From contig OY992833.1 of NCBI GenBank assembly GCA_963921425.1, positions 11,883,738 to 11,947,737 of the forward strand: a stretch of 64,000 nucleotides of DNA, read 5' to 3'. Positions 23,526-33,027 of this stretch are shown here, in pieces; within the stretch, counting starts at the first letter, position 1, and every line of letters begins with the position of its first letter. The position numbers and the translations under genes are program-made. Below the pieces are notes generated by a model. It was given only the letters and a program-made list of their open reading frames with translations, made no database searches and was not told the DNA's origin. The stretch comes from Dryas octopetala. Lineage: Eukaryota > Streptophyta > Magnoliopsida > Rosales > Rosaceae.

Positions 23526-23610
23526 CTCAATGGAAGGCACGTTGACTGAGATGTAAAGGTCTCTGCCATTGTTCACAGCTTCCATCATGTTAATTCAGTT
23601 GCCACAGATA
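23526..23610 (-). pseudogene. HMGR: HMG-CoA reductase exon fragment
   Basis: The minus strand reads MMEAVNNGRDLYISVNVPSI then EV, matching the conserved catalytic-domain stretch of plant HMG-CoA reductases (a MMEAVNDGKDLHISV-like family pattern). It stops at a GAG/GTAC splice-donor-like junction at 23526/23525. A TGA lies just upstream (23595-23597) where the family has Cys. The enzyme makes mevalonate for isoprenoids; this piece of about 28 codons cannot. Captured in the CACTA element. Confidence 0.75.
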
Positions 23611-23689
23611 ATAACTTTACTGTGACAAACACATCAATGTTAAGCACACTATATCCAGTTGCCACAAATGCAATTCTGGTTTCACAAAC

Positions 23690-24974
23690 CTTCAGCGCTC
23701 CCACCATCACCCAAAATCTGATGAATTAGAATCAACTTCAGCACAGCTATCACTAATTATTTGTCGCAAATCTGGACCTGAGACATAAAAGGAGAAAAAT
23801 TAACCACATGTTCAAATGGTATTCACTCATCAATATTCAAGGCTGAACACAGTTTAGAATAGCAAACTCCAAAGAAGTGTAGTGCAATGCCACAAAGCTT
23901 TTAAGGAATTAAAGATGTAGGAGTCTTCCAACAAATAAGGAGGATTCCATTTATCTTTTTTATTGGGTAGTTTAAATTATATGAATGATGGGTGAAGGTC
24001 AAGATGGTTAAATCCACTTCTTCCGAAATCAATGCAAGCAAAATGCCAAGCCAACCCCACCTCCATAGGGCTGAGAGTAGGCTATAATAGTTTACCAACC
24101 ATACCTGCCACACTGATGTAGGTGCACTACTCGAGTGCAATTTGCAGCTCAGTAATTAGCAAAAACCATTTGTAGAATATTTGCCAAACATGATGAAACA
24201 ATCTGATTGAAAAACATAAGTCACGACTATCACCTATCTTGATAATTTCAATATGCAACAGGCTCTTCTACGAATTTATACTAAATAACTCAAATCAATG
24301 CTTAAAAAATATATATATACTTACTGATTCCTCGTGGAGCAAAGACTTTGAAGGAGTTCTCATTGGCTTCTTTGTAGTTATCTTCATCCATTGCAGTCAT
24401 TCTAGCTTTGATAAGCTCCTAATAAATTCAAGACCACAAGGAAAAAATCACATTGCTAGTTTGCTACAAAGCATATAAAGAATGAAAAAGAACAGAAAAT
24501 GTACGAATCAAGCAAAGAAACCTTGAACTCTTTTTTCTCTTAGTTGATGGAAGTTCACCACCATGACTTTTGGCCCACTCTTGTGCCATCTTGACAAGGA
24601 TGACAACATATGGTATGTGCTTGTGGGCGACAGGATCTGACACATCGAGATCAATGGTTTCTGCAAACCTATTTTCAATAAATCCAAAATTAGAATCTTG
24701 AAAATTAAACAAAAGGTGTCTAAAACTAGGCAACAACACAGATAGAGGCTGAGAAATCAGAATACCAGTCATCAGTTTAAGCAGGAAAAAGCCAACTAAC
24801 AAAAAGACAACATGCAAGTACTTATTTATCAGAAATCCAAAAACTAACACTTAAAAATGCCTCGTATAAGAACATGAAAAATAGAACTCCATACCCTCTA
24901 AGCTCAGGCCATGGATTATTTAAACGAAGGTCATCCAGAAAATGATCAGGCTTTGACTCAACCACAGTATGTTC
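23690..24974 (-). pseudogene. AXR1: AXR1-like (NEDD8 E1 regulatory subunit) fragment, four exons
   Basis: Four minus-strand exons are inferred with GT/AG borders. Exon a is 24974-24895 (EHTVVESKPDHFLDDLRLNN...), exon b 24668-24522 (FAETIDLDVSDPVAHKHIPY...), exon c 24418-24325 (MTAMDEDNYKEANENSFKVF...) and exon d 23777-23690 (RQIISDSCAEVDSNSSDF). These are consecutive middle parts of AXR1/APPBP1, which with ECR1 activates the ubiquitin-like protein RUB/NEDD8 in auxin signalling. Exon b loses frame near its end (24530-24545) and exon d lacks one T before the conserved Trp-Val-Met, so the fragment cannot encode a working protein. N- and C-terminal AXR1 parts are absent. Confidence 0.88.
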
Positions 24975-25580
24975 CTGCCCCCAAAAAACAAAGAGAAAAC
25001 CGAAAACATAGCACTATTTAGATTCAAAGAAAAATATTTACACTCATAACTTTCTAAGATCCATTTGCACTTCGCCATCTAGATACTAAAAAATTTCCAT
25101 TAACCAACCATATCCCCATAAGTAAAGTTCCAGAACTTGTTCTTTTTATTGTGAAGTACTCAGTCAGAAAAATGCCCACTATCATTAAACTATCAGGCTT
25201 CAAAATAGGACACAGCTGTAGAGGAACATCATATCTCATCCCTCACAATTTTCATTACTCTCTTCAGCTGTAGTATTAAAATTTCAATCCTCACTTTCCA
25301 GAATACCAATATACGTACAGAACCAACTTCAACAACAGATTTAAGCACATTACCTTCAAACTGATACTGACAAGCCCAGTGAGGCCATAAGAAATTTAAC
25401 TTTATTCATTTGGACACATGGTGATCGATGTCTTGTCCACACTGCAAATGTGCCAAGAGGTTTAGAATAGTGGCAACCCCACATGCATCAACGGCTGGCA
25501 GTCACTCATGGGCGTGGATGACTGTTGCTAACATTTTTCCGAGTGTCAAAACTCAAAAGCAAAGTTAAGAGATTAAGTAC

Positions 25581-26174
25581 CAAGTGCTTCCCACTTTCTT
25601 TTAGAATTCCTGCAGCACCAGATGCATAATTCACACCTTGGAGTATGTCAGAGCCATTGGCAAAAGCAAATGGTGGAATGTATTTTTCAAATCCCAGAAG
25701 TTCAGCTGTAATGAGAAAATGTTCAATTAGCCTATATAAGTCTTATGCTTATCAAACAAAAAGACCCCAAAATGAAGGAGAACAACTTATAAACCACAAT
25801 GTAATTCAATGACAACTAAAGAAAAGAATATAAGCCTATAAACCCATATCCGATAACAATAGTTAGCATATTGAAGCAAGACCAAATAACAAAATGGTGG
25901 TCAATTAAGAAGAGGAGCAGATACCAAGTACATCAACTGTGGTTCGACCATTGGAGAACCTTCCTGTTGGGCCAATAGGGAAGTCAATTCCATATGGCTT
26001 GTAATTGACTTTGGCAAATGTGGGAAGCAAGTTGTTGTTGCCATTGTCAGCCAATGAGTCACCAAAAATGAAAAAACAGGGCACTTGTGGCTTTGCATGA
26101 ATAGAAGAATCTTGCGTGTTTAATACCCAAGACAGAGCAATCACCAGCAATAGTTTCATCCCACAACAAGCCAT
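25581..26174 (-). pseudogene. GDSL esterase/lipase 5' fragment, two exons
   Basis: Exon 1 (26174-25925) starts at ATG 26172-26174 with a signal-peptide-like [18 protein letters not shown], then [16 protein letters not shown], the GDSL block I with the nucleophile Ser, and [18 protein letters not shown]. Exon 2 (25705-25581) gives AELLGFEKYIPPFAFANGSD and VNYASGAAGILKESG (block II Gly region). Both have proper splice borders in family-typical positions. The remaining blocks, including the catalytic Asp-His, are missing, so it is a truncated copy. The upstream sequence to 26220 may include part of the donor's 5' region. Captured in the CACTA element. Confidence 0.9.
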
Positions 26175-26902
26175 AGAGAGCCAAGAAAGAGAAAACAGAA
26201 AACCCAATTTAGGACACAAATAGTTTTATTTATAGCAGAGAATCAAGATTGAGGAATGTAAAAGAATTGTGGACCAAGAAAGGAATTTAATTTATAGCTA
26301 TCAAAGAAACTTGAAGCAGAAAATCAAAGCCAGAGTGGCTATTTATAGAGCAAGTGCGCATTAGGCAAATACACATACAAAGATAAGCATCAAATGAATG
26401 CATATAAAATAGACTATTTGAAATTACAAGTAACCCATATTAATATCATCACTGATGAACATAATTCAGACTTCAGAATACCAGAAACTTCAAATAAACC
26501 AAACAAAGATCCATAAGCAGCCCAAAATGCCAAAATCAGGAAGAGCCAAATTCTCGGTGAAAGGAACAAAACCCAGGTAGAGCCAAATTCATAACACAGA
26601 CCCAAAATGAATGATTATTGCATAATGTTCCATATTTCAGGTAAATACAAAGAATTCTAGCACCCAAATTCAAACAGACCCGAGTTCAAACAAACTACAA
26701 AACACCCAAATTCCAGAAACACCCAAAAAACAAAACACCCATGTTCAAACAACCTACAGATATTAGAACCCTAAATCTGAAATCTAAACTTAAAATTAAA
26801 AAGAAAAAATAACAAAACAATCTCATCAAATACCTGAAATCGTGAAGGCTGGATGGTGGTATCAGGAAGGCTTCTCTGGGTCGATCTGGATCTCGCGACG
26901 TC

Positions 26903-26953
<51 letters not shown>

Positions 26954-27240
26954 CAACTTCTCAGACTTCTCTCTGTCTCTCTGTCGCGTTCATTCTCTGC
27001 AAGCCTTCGCGAGTGCTCAACCCATCGATCTCGATCTACAAGCTTTCGCTCTTAACATCTTAAGGCTGGGTGGATTGGAAGCCTAGCTAGCTAGGTTAAT
27101 CTTCGAGCTCAATCCATATATCTTCGTCGGAGATCGATGAAGAAGATGATGAGTTACGGTGTGGGTGTTGGTGTGGGTTTGGTCTGGGTGTGGTTCAGTT
27201 TGGATGTGAGTGTGGGTGTGTGAGTGTAGGTGTGTGTAAA
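26903..27240. repeat. CT microsatellite and GT-rich minisatellite inside the CACTA element
   Basis: An uninterrupted (CT)n run at about 26903-26950, then a GTGTGGGTGTTGGTGTGG-type run at 27155-27235. Between them lies a GC-richer stretch that may be another captured 5' region; not identified. Confidence 0.7.
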
Positions 27241-27800
27241 CACGGGTTGTCAAAAAAATTTTAAGTGGTGAACAGTACCGCGTTTTTTCCGTTCTTAAAT
27301 TTTCGCATTAATTATTTGTATAGATATCACTTTTAAAGCAGGGTTAATAAATTTCTTCAACATAATATATCACATTCAAAATCCAAATAATATGTAAAAT
27401 AGTTTATATATCAATTTTTGAAAAAAAAACTTTTAAACGATATTAAAAACCATATTATATCGAATACCTTTAAAACTGATATTAATATAGTGATATGTAT
27501 GAGCTTTTTTGTAGTAGTGAACCTCTTCCAGATAGGGGAAGTTAGTCCACTTAAAACCCTATATCTTCTTTATACCTACATGTATCTATATGTATATGTG
27601 CTTACATGTGTTTGTGCTACTAGTGCTATAAATTCTATTCGCTAAAAATGTTGTGTTATGCTTTGTTCAGATCATCAATTGCTTTATACTAGGATAACCA
27701 AGTTACTAAAACAAGAAACTCAACACTGCTTGGTCTATTTAGTTGTTAGAATGTTAGTTGGTTTAATTAATTTTCTTGTGTGACCTGAACGTGAGTTACA

Positions 27801-28290
27801 GATTTTCAATATGGAGATAACAAATTAAGTATAAATGAAGATCATTAGATTTGGGTTGGATAAGATGGTCTTTCAATAAATATGATATTAATTTCATATT
27901 AAACATAGATGGTGATGTGTATTATCACAACAAAACAAAAGAATGATGTGTATTATTTCACTTTGCCACATAGGATTAGGGCACAAAATACTTGTGCCCT
28001 AATAGGGCACAAAATCTTTTCCCATATAGATATAAGTCTATGCCTATCAAAGCCTATAATCCCTTAACGATTACTTTGTGATGCTATATTTAATGAAATT
28101 TTGGGCAATCACCAATGACATTAAAGAAATTACAACTTAAAAAAAAAAAAAGAGATTAAAGAAATTAATAATGCTATGTCTTGAATTCTATGGTATGACG
28201 AGATATCCTGCATTCAAGAGAATGATTTGAAGGGATACTGACTAACGAAGTCAAATGCTACTAAACTAGTATGTTTTTCTCATTATTTTT
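27801..28290. other. Non-coding spacer
   Basis: Includes a repeated AGGGCACAAAAT motif around 27978-28015 and a poly(A) run at 28139-28152. No gene seen. Confidence 0.5.
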
Positions 28291-28914
28291 TATAATATTT
28301 ACAATTCAATTAGCCAATTATTGCTACAATATATATATTCTCTATTCAATGCAAAAGCTACTACCGAAAAAGTCAATCTTCGGAATATATTAGAAATCCG
28401 TTAATTGGTATTAATTAAATAAAAGTATTGTAAGAAATTCAATTCCTTTGCTTTTGGTGATCATGGTGATCATGGTTCTACAAACTATACCATAATTCAG
28501 CAAATCTTTCTCTTGAATATTAATTCAAGGTCAAATCATATTAATTTCTTTGATAGCCCTTTATTGACTGATGTACATTACTCTATGCCTAATGGACAAT
28601 CTGTTTATAAAAAATAAAAATAAAAATCATTTTTAAAAATACTGTTTGATCAAAATTAAATTTGAGCCATTACTATACTTTAATTCAATTGATACCAAAT
28701 TACCAATAAATGGATTTCCAATATATTCCGAAGATTGACTGTTTCTGTAGGAGCCTTTGCATTGAATAGAGAATATATTTTTGAAATTAGCTAATTGAAT
28801 TGTAATAATCTTTCTCTTGATAGCCGGACTCTCGTCTTCATACCATAATTCAAGGTCAAAGCATATTAATTTCTTTGATAGCCCAAAATGTAATCCATTT
28901 GCATTGACAATCAA
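28290..28914. repeat. Inverted duplication upstream of CLE1, with conserved minus-strand ORF
   Basis: The left arm (about 28299-28420) and right arm (about 28690-28810) are inverted copies sharing TTCTCTATTCAATGCAAA and GTCAATCTTCGGAATATATT. A direct repeat (CATATTAATTTCTTTGATAG) adds to the structure. The right arm carries a minus-strand frame (28914-28633, about 93 codons, with CFDLELWYEDESPAIKRK) that stays open in all five units; I do not recognise it. The left arm may be a broken inverted copy of the same sequence. Confidence 0.65.
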
Positions 28915-29104
28915 ATCGTTATATGGTAAGATACTATGCTTAAATTTTGTTGAATTGATATTGAATTGCTTATAATTTGCATTGACCAGTTGACCACTCT
29001 ACTAATTGCAGAGAAAATCTCGATAAATTTCTTAATTAAAATGAAAAGCAAATCCTGCGAGCTCATGACATATGATTCAGTGTGATATTGCATTGCATTG
29101 CATA

Positions 29105-29132
29105 TTTGCATGCATAAGAAATCCTATAAAAA
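29105..29132 (+). promoter_or_regulatory. CLE1 core promoter: RY-type palindrome and TATA box
   Basis: TGCATGCA is followed 9 bp later by TATAAAAA (29125-29132), 34 bp before the ATG. The TATA box is identical in all five CLE copies. The spacing implies a very short 5' UTR. Confidence 0.6.
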
Positions 29133-29166
29133 GGTGTAGTTGGCTGCTCAGAAGGACCATCAAACA

Positions 29167-29562
29167 ATGGCGTTTTCTTCTAAGACCTTCTTGTTTGTAT
29201 TGTTCACTCTTCTCTTTGTCTCCTCTGCTTTTGAGTCCAAGTTGGATGGTTCTGAAAATTATCATCCTTTGAGGCAAGTGCCTATGGGTCCGGATCCTGA
29301 ACAGTCTTCTGAATATCCCCCTTTTGTACAAAGTTTTGGTTCATCAAATTATCATTCTTTGAGGCAAGTGCCTACGGATCCGGATCCTATACAGTCCCCC
29401 GAAACTCCCCCTTCAAAACCATATTCCATGCCAAGTTTTGGTTCTTCATTTTACCATCCCTTGAGGCAAGTGCCTACAGGTCCGGATCTTGAAAGATCCC
29501 CTGAATATCCCCCTTCTATGCGAAGTTTTGGTTTTGAAAAGGCCCAATATTCACCACTTTGA
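29167..29562 (+). CDS. CLE1: secreted precursor with three CLE-like motifs
   Basis: 131 residues from ATG; an in-frame upstream TTG is not used here. A hydrophobic signal peptide (FLFVLFTLLFVSS) covers about 1-22. Then come three motifs with similar flanks (F/N-Y-H-x-L before, Pro-rich after): RQVPMGPDPEQS (36-47), RQVPTDPDPIQS (66-77) and RQVPTGPDLERS (100-111). CLE hormones follow RxVPxGPxPxHH and act on CLV1/BAM/TDR-type receptors; here Arg1, Val3, Pro4, Pro7 and mostly Gly6 and Pro9 match, while His11-His12 is replaced. The C terminus from about residue 122 (FEKAQYSPL) is encoded by hAT-derived DNA. Single-exon structure and size fit CLE genes; several motifs per precursor are rare. Activity unknown. 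Confidence 0.75.
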   Translation: MAFSSKTFLFVLFTLLFVSSAFESKLDGSENYHPLRQVPMGPDPEQSSEYPPFVQSFGSSNYHSLRQVPTDPDPIQSPETPPSKPYSMPSFGSSFYHPLRQVPTGPDLERSPEYPPSMRSFGFEKAQYSPL

Positions 29563-30102
29563 AAAGGCCTAGTATTTTAAAAGGCCCAATATTTTTTTTG
29601 CTGAGCCAAAGTCAACTTCTTTGTTCTTCTAGAAAGAAGTTTACACATTCTCAGTCCTCACACTCTCTTTATTCTTAGTGTTTTCTGAATTGTCTTATCT
29701 CTCTCAGTCTCTTAATTACTCTCTTGGATCGTCTTCTCTCTCGATCTCTTTGTATCTTTCTCTCTCCCATTATCACATATTTCACTCTTTCTTTGATTCT
29801 GTCTCCAATTTCCCTTAGATCTTGACTTTTTTTCTTCATTTATATACTAAAATTCTCTAAATTCGATTAGAAATTTTGGAAAATTTGGTATTATGGCTCC
29901 AGATTTATAGTAGAAAGAAAAGATGCAAGAAGGTAATATTATTACAAAATTGTGAATCGTATATTTTTTATAAAAGTATTGATGTATTATTTTTAACCAA
30001 AATTCAAGTTTGCAAAATTTTATAATTTTATTTGTACGACAAAAATTAGAGGCCTATTTCAAATTTTCGCACCGGGCCTTCCAAAAGTCAGGGCCGACAC
30101 TG
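29535..30102. mobile_element. hAT right-end remnant fused to CLE1
   Basis: Begins inside the CLE1 frame (gaaaaggcccaatattcacc) and ends TCAGGGCCGACACTG, the right terminus of the 9625-9965 family, followed by CCTCTTCT. The left end is missing. It holds about 370 bp of interior absent from the 341-bp copy. Confidence 0.85.
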
Positions 30103-30801
30103 CCTCTTCTTCTCTCTTCACGAATCTTTATGCTTAAAGCCTTAAAGGCTAAGCATTCTTAGGCCAAAAATAAAAAAGAGAAAGCATTCTTTCATGCAGT
30201 ATATGTATAGCCATCCATAGTACCCTTCCAACTAGGCATATTATTTAAGCCAAACTTTGTTATGACTTTATGTAGTTGGGAGATTTTTTGATGACTGAAA
30301 GTTGAAACTTTTCTCAAAGGTTTCTATAACTTGGTATTCTACCAGATCAACAAAGTTATAGAGCCTCTTTCCGTGGTATTCTTAATTCAAATAATCAACA
30401 AGCCTAAGGTTTGTGTGTGCTCATTGTCATCACCTACGCTGTGTCACCACCATCCCTTGGCCCAAACCCCTAGTTCCCACCCACCACTAACCTCTCACTT
30501 TATTGATCGAGTTATGCTTTTTAATTTTTTTTTTCGGCCGGGACTTTATTAAGTTATGGTTTTTTTTTTTTTTCGGCCAATGACTGAGTTATGCTTAAAG
30601 GCTAAGCATTCTCTCTACTTCTCTCTTCACAAATCTTTATGCTTAAAGCCTTAAAGGCTAAGCATTCTCAGGCCAAAAAAAAAAGGGAAAGCATTCTTTC
30701 ATGCAGTATATGTATAGCCATCCATACGCAACCAGCCACCAAGTAAGTTACAATTTCACATAGAAGAAGTGAGAACTTAGCTGGGGATCGAGACAATTAA
30801 A
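30103..30801. repeat. RNH upstream block before RNH3
   Basis: Starts at the hAT right end and continues through the block to the RNH leader. An upstream ATG in the leader (30699) is in phase with RNH3 by distance only if the intervening frame is open; a stop (TAG in tgtatagcc-type phase or later) makes the conserved ATG the better start. Confidence 0.55.
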
Positions 30802-31485
30802 ATGGGAGCTAATGGAAGCAGGGAAAGCTCTAGGACTGATGAGGAGGGATCAAGTGAAAATGGTGGCATGCCCAACAACAATAATAGCGGGTCCAATGCT
30901 GGACTTGCTGCTGCCGCTGCCGCTGCTGCGGGGGTTGCCCTACTGGCTTGGGGCTTGTCTGGTAATTCAGGGAAATTGATTAAAGTCAACACAGATGGGA
31001 GTTGCAGGGGAATTGACTCTAAAATTGCTGCTGGAGGCCTTCTCAGAGATGAGGAGGGTGCTTGGATTAAAGGGTTTACTTTTAATATTGGAGTTGGCAC
31101 TGTTCAAGAGGCTGAGTTATGGGGTATTCTGAAAGGGCTGAGCCTTGCTTGGGAGAATGGTTTCAAGAAAGTGCGGGTAGAGTGTGATTCGGAGACTGCT
31201 GTTAAACTCATCCATAATTCTCAACTTAGAGCTAACCACTCTCTCGTCGATTTAATTACTCGCTGCAAGGACTTCATGAGTAAAAGCTGGGATTGTGATG
31301 TTGTTTATGTGAACAGAGAGAAAAATAAGGCTGCTGATCATCTGGCAGGTCTCAGTTTTGAGAATGACGTGGGTAATTATCATGTGCTGGACTCTCCTCC
31401 ATCTAGTCTGGAACGCTTTTTAGTTTATGACAAGGCTCCTGTTGCTGCTAGTAGGGCTGTTCCTGCTGCTCTGTCTTGGACTTAG
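30802..31485 (+). CDS. RNH3: short-linker RNase H-fold protein
   Basis: 227 residues, the shortest intact member. MGANGSRESS at the N terminus, one copy of the Ser/Glu module, an Asn-rich patch, then an Ala-rich hydrophobic segment (35-52, LAAAAAAAAGVALLAWGL) leading almost directly into KLIKVNTDGS. It lacks both the Gly/Ser linker and FWSPPPSGW. Acidic active-site candidates sit at NTDGS (Asp65), QEAELW, ECDSE and AADHLA, all retained. From GAWIKGF onward it is nearly the same as RNH1. Loss of the first residues of the fold could affect stability; it may still be folded because RNH2 has the same arrangement. Confidence 0.78.
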   Translation: MGANGSRESSRTDEEGSSENGGMPNNNNSGSNAGLAAAAAAAAGVALLAWGLSGNSGKLIKVNTDGSCRGIDSKIAAGGLLRDEEGAWIKGFTFNIGVGTVQEAELWGILKGLSLAWENGFKKVRVECDSETAVKLIHNSQLRANHSLVDLITRCKDFMSKSWDCDVVYVNREKNKAADHLAGLSFENDVGNYHVLDSPPSSLERFLVYDKAPVAASRAVPAALSWT

Positions 31486-32244
31486 TTTACTTACGTGTCC
31501 TCCAGTGACTCCTCAGGAGTCAGGAGGATGGTACGTGTTTAGCTGCTGTTTCTTTGTTTCTTTGGTAGCTCTCTATTTGCTACTTCACTGTCTCAACTCT
31601 GAATCCAAGCATAGTTTGTTTTGTTTTGTTTGGGAATTTTTATCTCTCTATTTAGCTCTCTGTTTGTTTTGTTTGGGAATTTTTATCCTTGGGCCTGTTT
31701 TAGGCTTCCTATTGAAGTATCATTTGACCAAAGAAAAAGAGTTGGCTCCCATATTTATTAGAGTTATTTCCTGGCTTAATTTGTCACCAATGACATTGCC
31801 ATATTATCAATTTTGTGAAACTCTCATTATCATATAACCTAAAATTTCACAACTATACTATACAGAGAAGTGAACAATTTCTGGTCTTGTTACTTCCCAT
31901 ACATAGTCTGTCAGTCTGATGAAAAAAAAACTTTCCATATATGGAACATCCGAACATAGATAGATAGAGACTAGAAGTCTAGAAGATAGTTTTAAGGGAA
32001 ATGACAGTTTTCCTTCATAAAATATCACAACTTTACAGAGAAGTAAACAATTTCTGGTCTTTGTCTATATGCAGCTGGCGCAACAGATTTTGCATGCCCA
32101 CCGTTTGTACAAGTCTGGCTCTTGTGAATTTTGAAAGACATGAATAGAAAGCGACCCATTTTGAAACATTTATGATTTACTTACTCGTTACATGGGTATC
32201 CATAACTTCAGAATCATCCAAATAATATTCTAAAACAAATGTGA
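31486..32244. other. RNH3 3' flank
   Basis: Matches the RNH1 3' flank, including TGACTCCTCAGGAGTCA shortly after the stop. An extra TTTTGTTTGGGAATTTTTAT repeat near 31620-31690 distinguishes it. Confidence 0.6.
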
Positions 32245-32253
32245 AAACAAATA

Positions 32254-32789
32254 GGATTAATTTCAGTTCAATACCTTAAGTTTGCTTCAAATTTCAATTT
32301 AGTATTTCATGTTTAAAATCTTGCAATATCATACATCTTCTTTCCAATTTGTTGCAATGTCATACTTCCGTTAGTAGGATTGTTAAGAGATCTGTTAAAA
32401 ACTGATGTGGCACTTACATGACACTCCCATAATGATGACTAAATACCACGTGGTTTGATAATAGGCCACGTGGCATAAAAATAATTAAAAATTTAAAAAC
32501 ATGGCACATCATGCCACATAATTATTTTTAAATTTTTAGATTTTAAATTATTTTTTATGCCACTTGGCATGATGTGTCATGTTATTAGACCACTTGGCAT
32601 CCAGTCAGCATTGTGAGAGTGCCACGTAAGTACAACATCAGTATTTAACAGATCTCTTAACAATTATACTGACAGAGGTATGACATTGCAACAAATTGGA
32701 AAGATAAGGTATGACATTGTAAGATTTTAAATATGAGGTACTAAATTAAAATTTGATGCAAACTTGAGATATTGAATTGAAATTAATCC
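32254..32789. mobile_element. Mutator-like foldback MITE, U2 copy
   Basis: Orthologous to 12400-12932, with the same aaacaaata duplication at 32245-32253 and 32790-32798. Confidence 0.85.
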
Positions 32790-33027
32790 AAACAAATATA
32801 TATGCAACCACTTACGAAGAACAAGGTGGGTATTTTGAAAGGAACACCGAAATGGAGATTGGGTTTTTTTTTTTGCCCTTATATATGGATTGTTTTATTG
32901 GGAAAATTCAAGCAATAGGACGTGACATTAACACCTATTTGCAGTTGAAGATGCGATATTTAAAGTATTCAAATTAAAAATTCTACTTTTACTTACGGTT
33001 CAATCAAGGACTTTCTGTCAACCCTAT

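Larger units (their letters stand above)
22140..27519. mobile_element. CACTA element carrying three gene fragments (Pack-type), U1-specific
   Basis: A 5380-bp insertion with perfect 29-bp terminal inverted repeats opening CACTACTACAAAAAAGCTCA, flanked by the 3-bp duplication AAC (22137-22139, 27520-27522). The sister units keep the empty site with one AAC at 40019-40021, 48092-48094 and 56463-56465, which fixes both borders. Subterminal regions (22160-22700, 27300-27500) are crowded with GATATC/ATATCAGT motifs, as expected for CACTA transposase-binding regions. There is no transposase, so it is non-autonomous. The interior holds, all on the minus strand and in this order, a GDSL lipase 5' part, AXR1 exons and an HMG-CoA reductase exon, with introns still present, so capture was from DNA and not mRNA. 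Confidence 0.93.
20240..27800. repeat. LTR-like 2.2-kb repeat, split by the CACTA element
   Basis: Starts TGTAACACCCCAAATTTTCA, a start often seen in plant gypsy LTRs, and ends GAGTTACA, giving the short TGTAAC/GTTACA inverted ends. Without the CACTA insertion it is about 2.18 kb. No internal gypsy coding sequence occurs, so it could be a solo LTR. No matching 5-bp duplication is visible (taaag versus gattt), so this is a weak call. Copies at 38120-40292, 46194-48363 and 54572-56743. Confidence 0.4.

Noticed and set aside
23901-24140. Possible further captured exon (SSAPTSVWQ) in the CACTA element
   Set aside because: It lies between AXR1 exons c and d, which are already contiguous in protein, so it is most simply AXR1 intron sequence; the frame has no match I know.
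26842-27086. Ser/Leu repeat proteins around the CT tract
   Set aside because: Microsatellite translation in two overlapping frames, not a gene.
28450-28480. GATCATGGTGATCATGG as a CRISPR-like or regulatory repeat
   Set aside because: A single short direct repeat in plant DNA; no array.
29167-29562. CEP, PIP or IDA-type identity for the secreted repeat proteins
   Set aside because: Those families use other cores (for example SGPSPxGxGH or PIPPSxPSKRHN); the RxVPxGPxP pattern fits CLE best.
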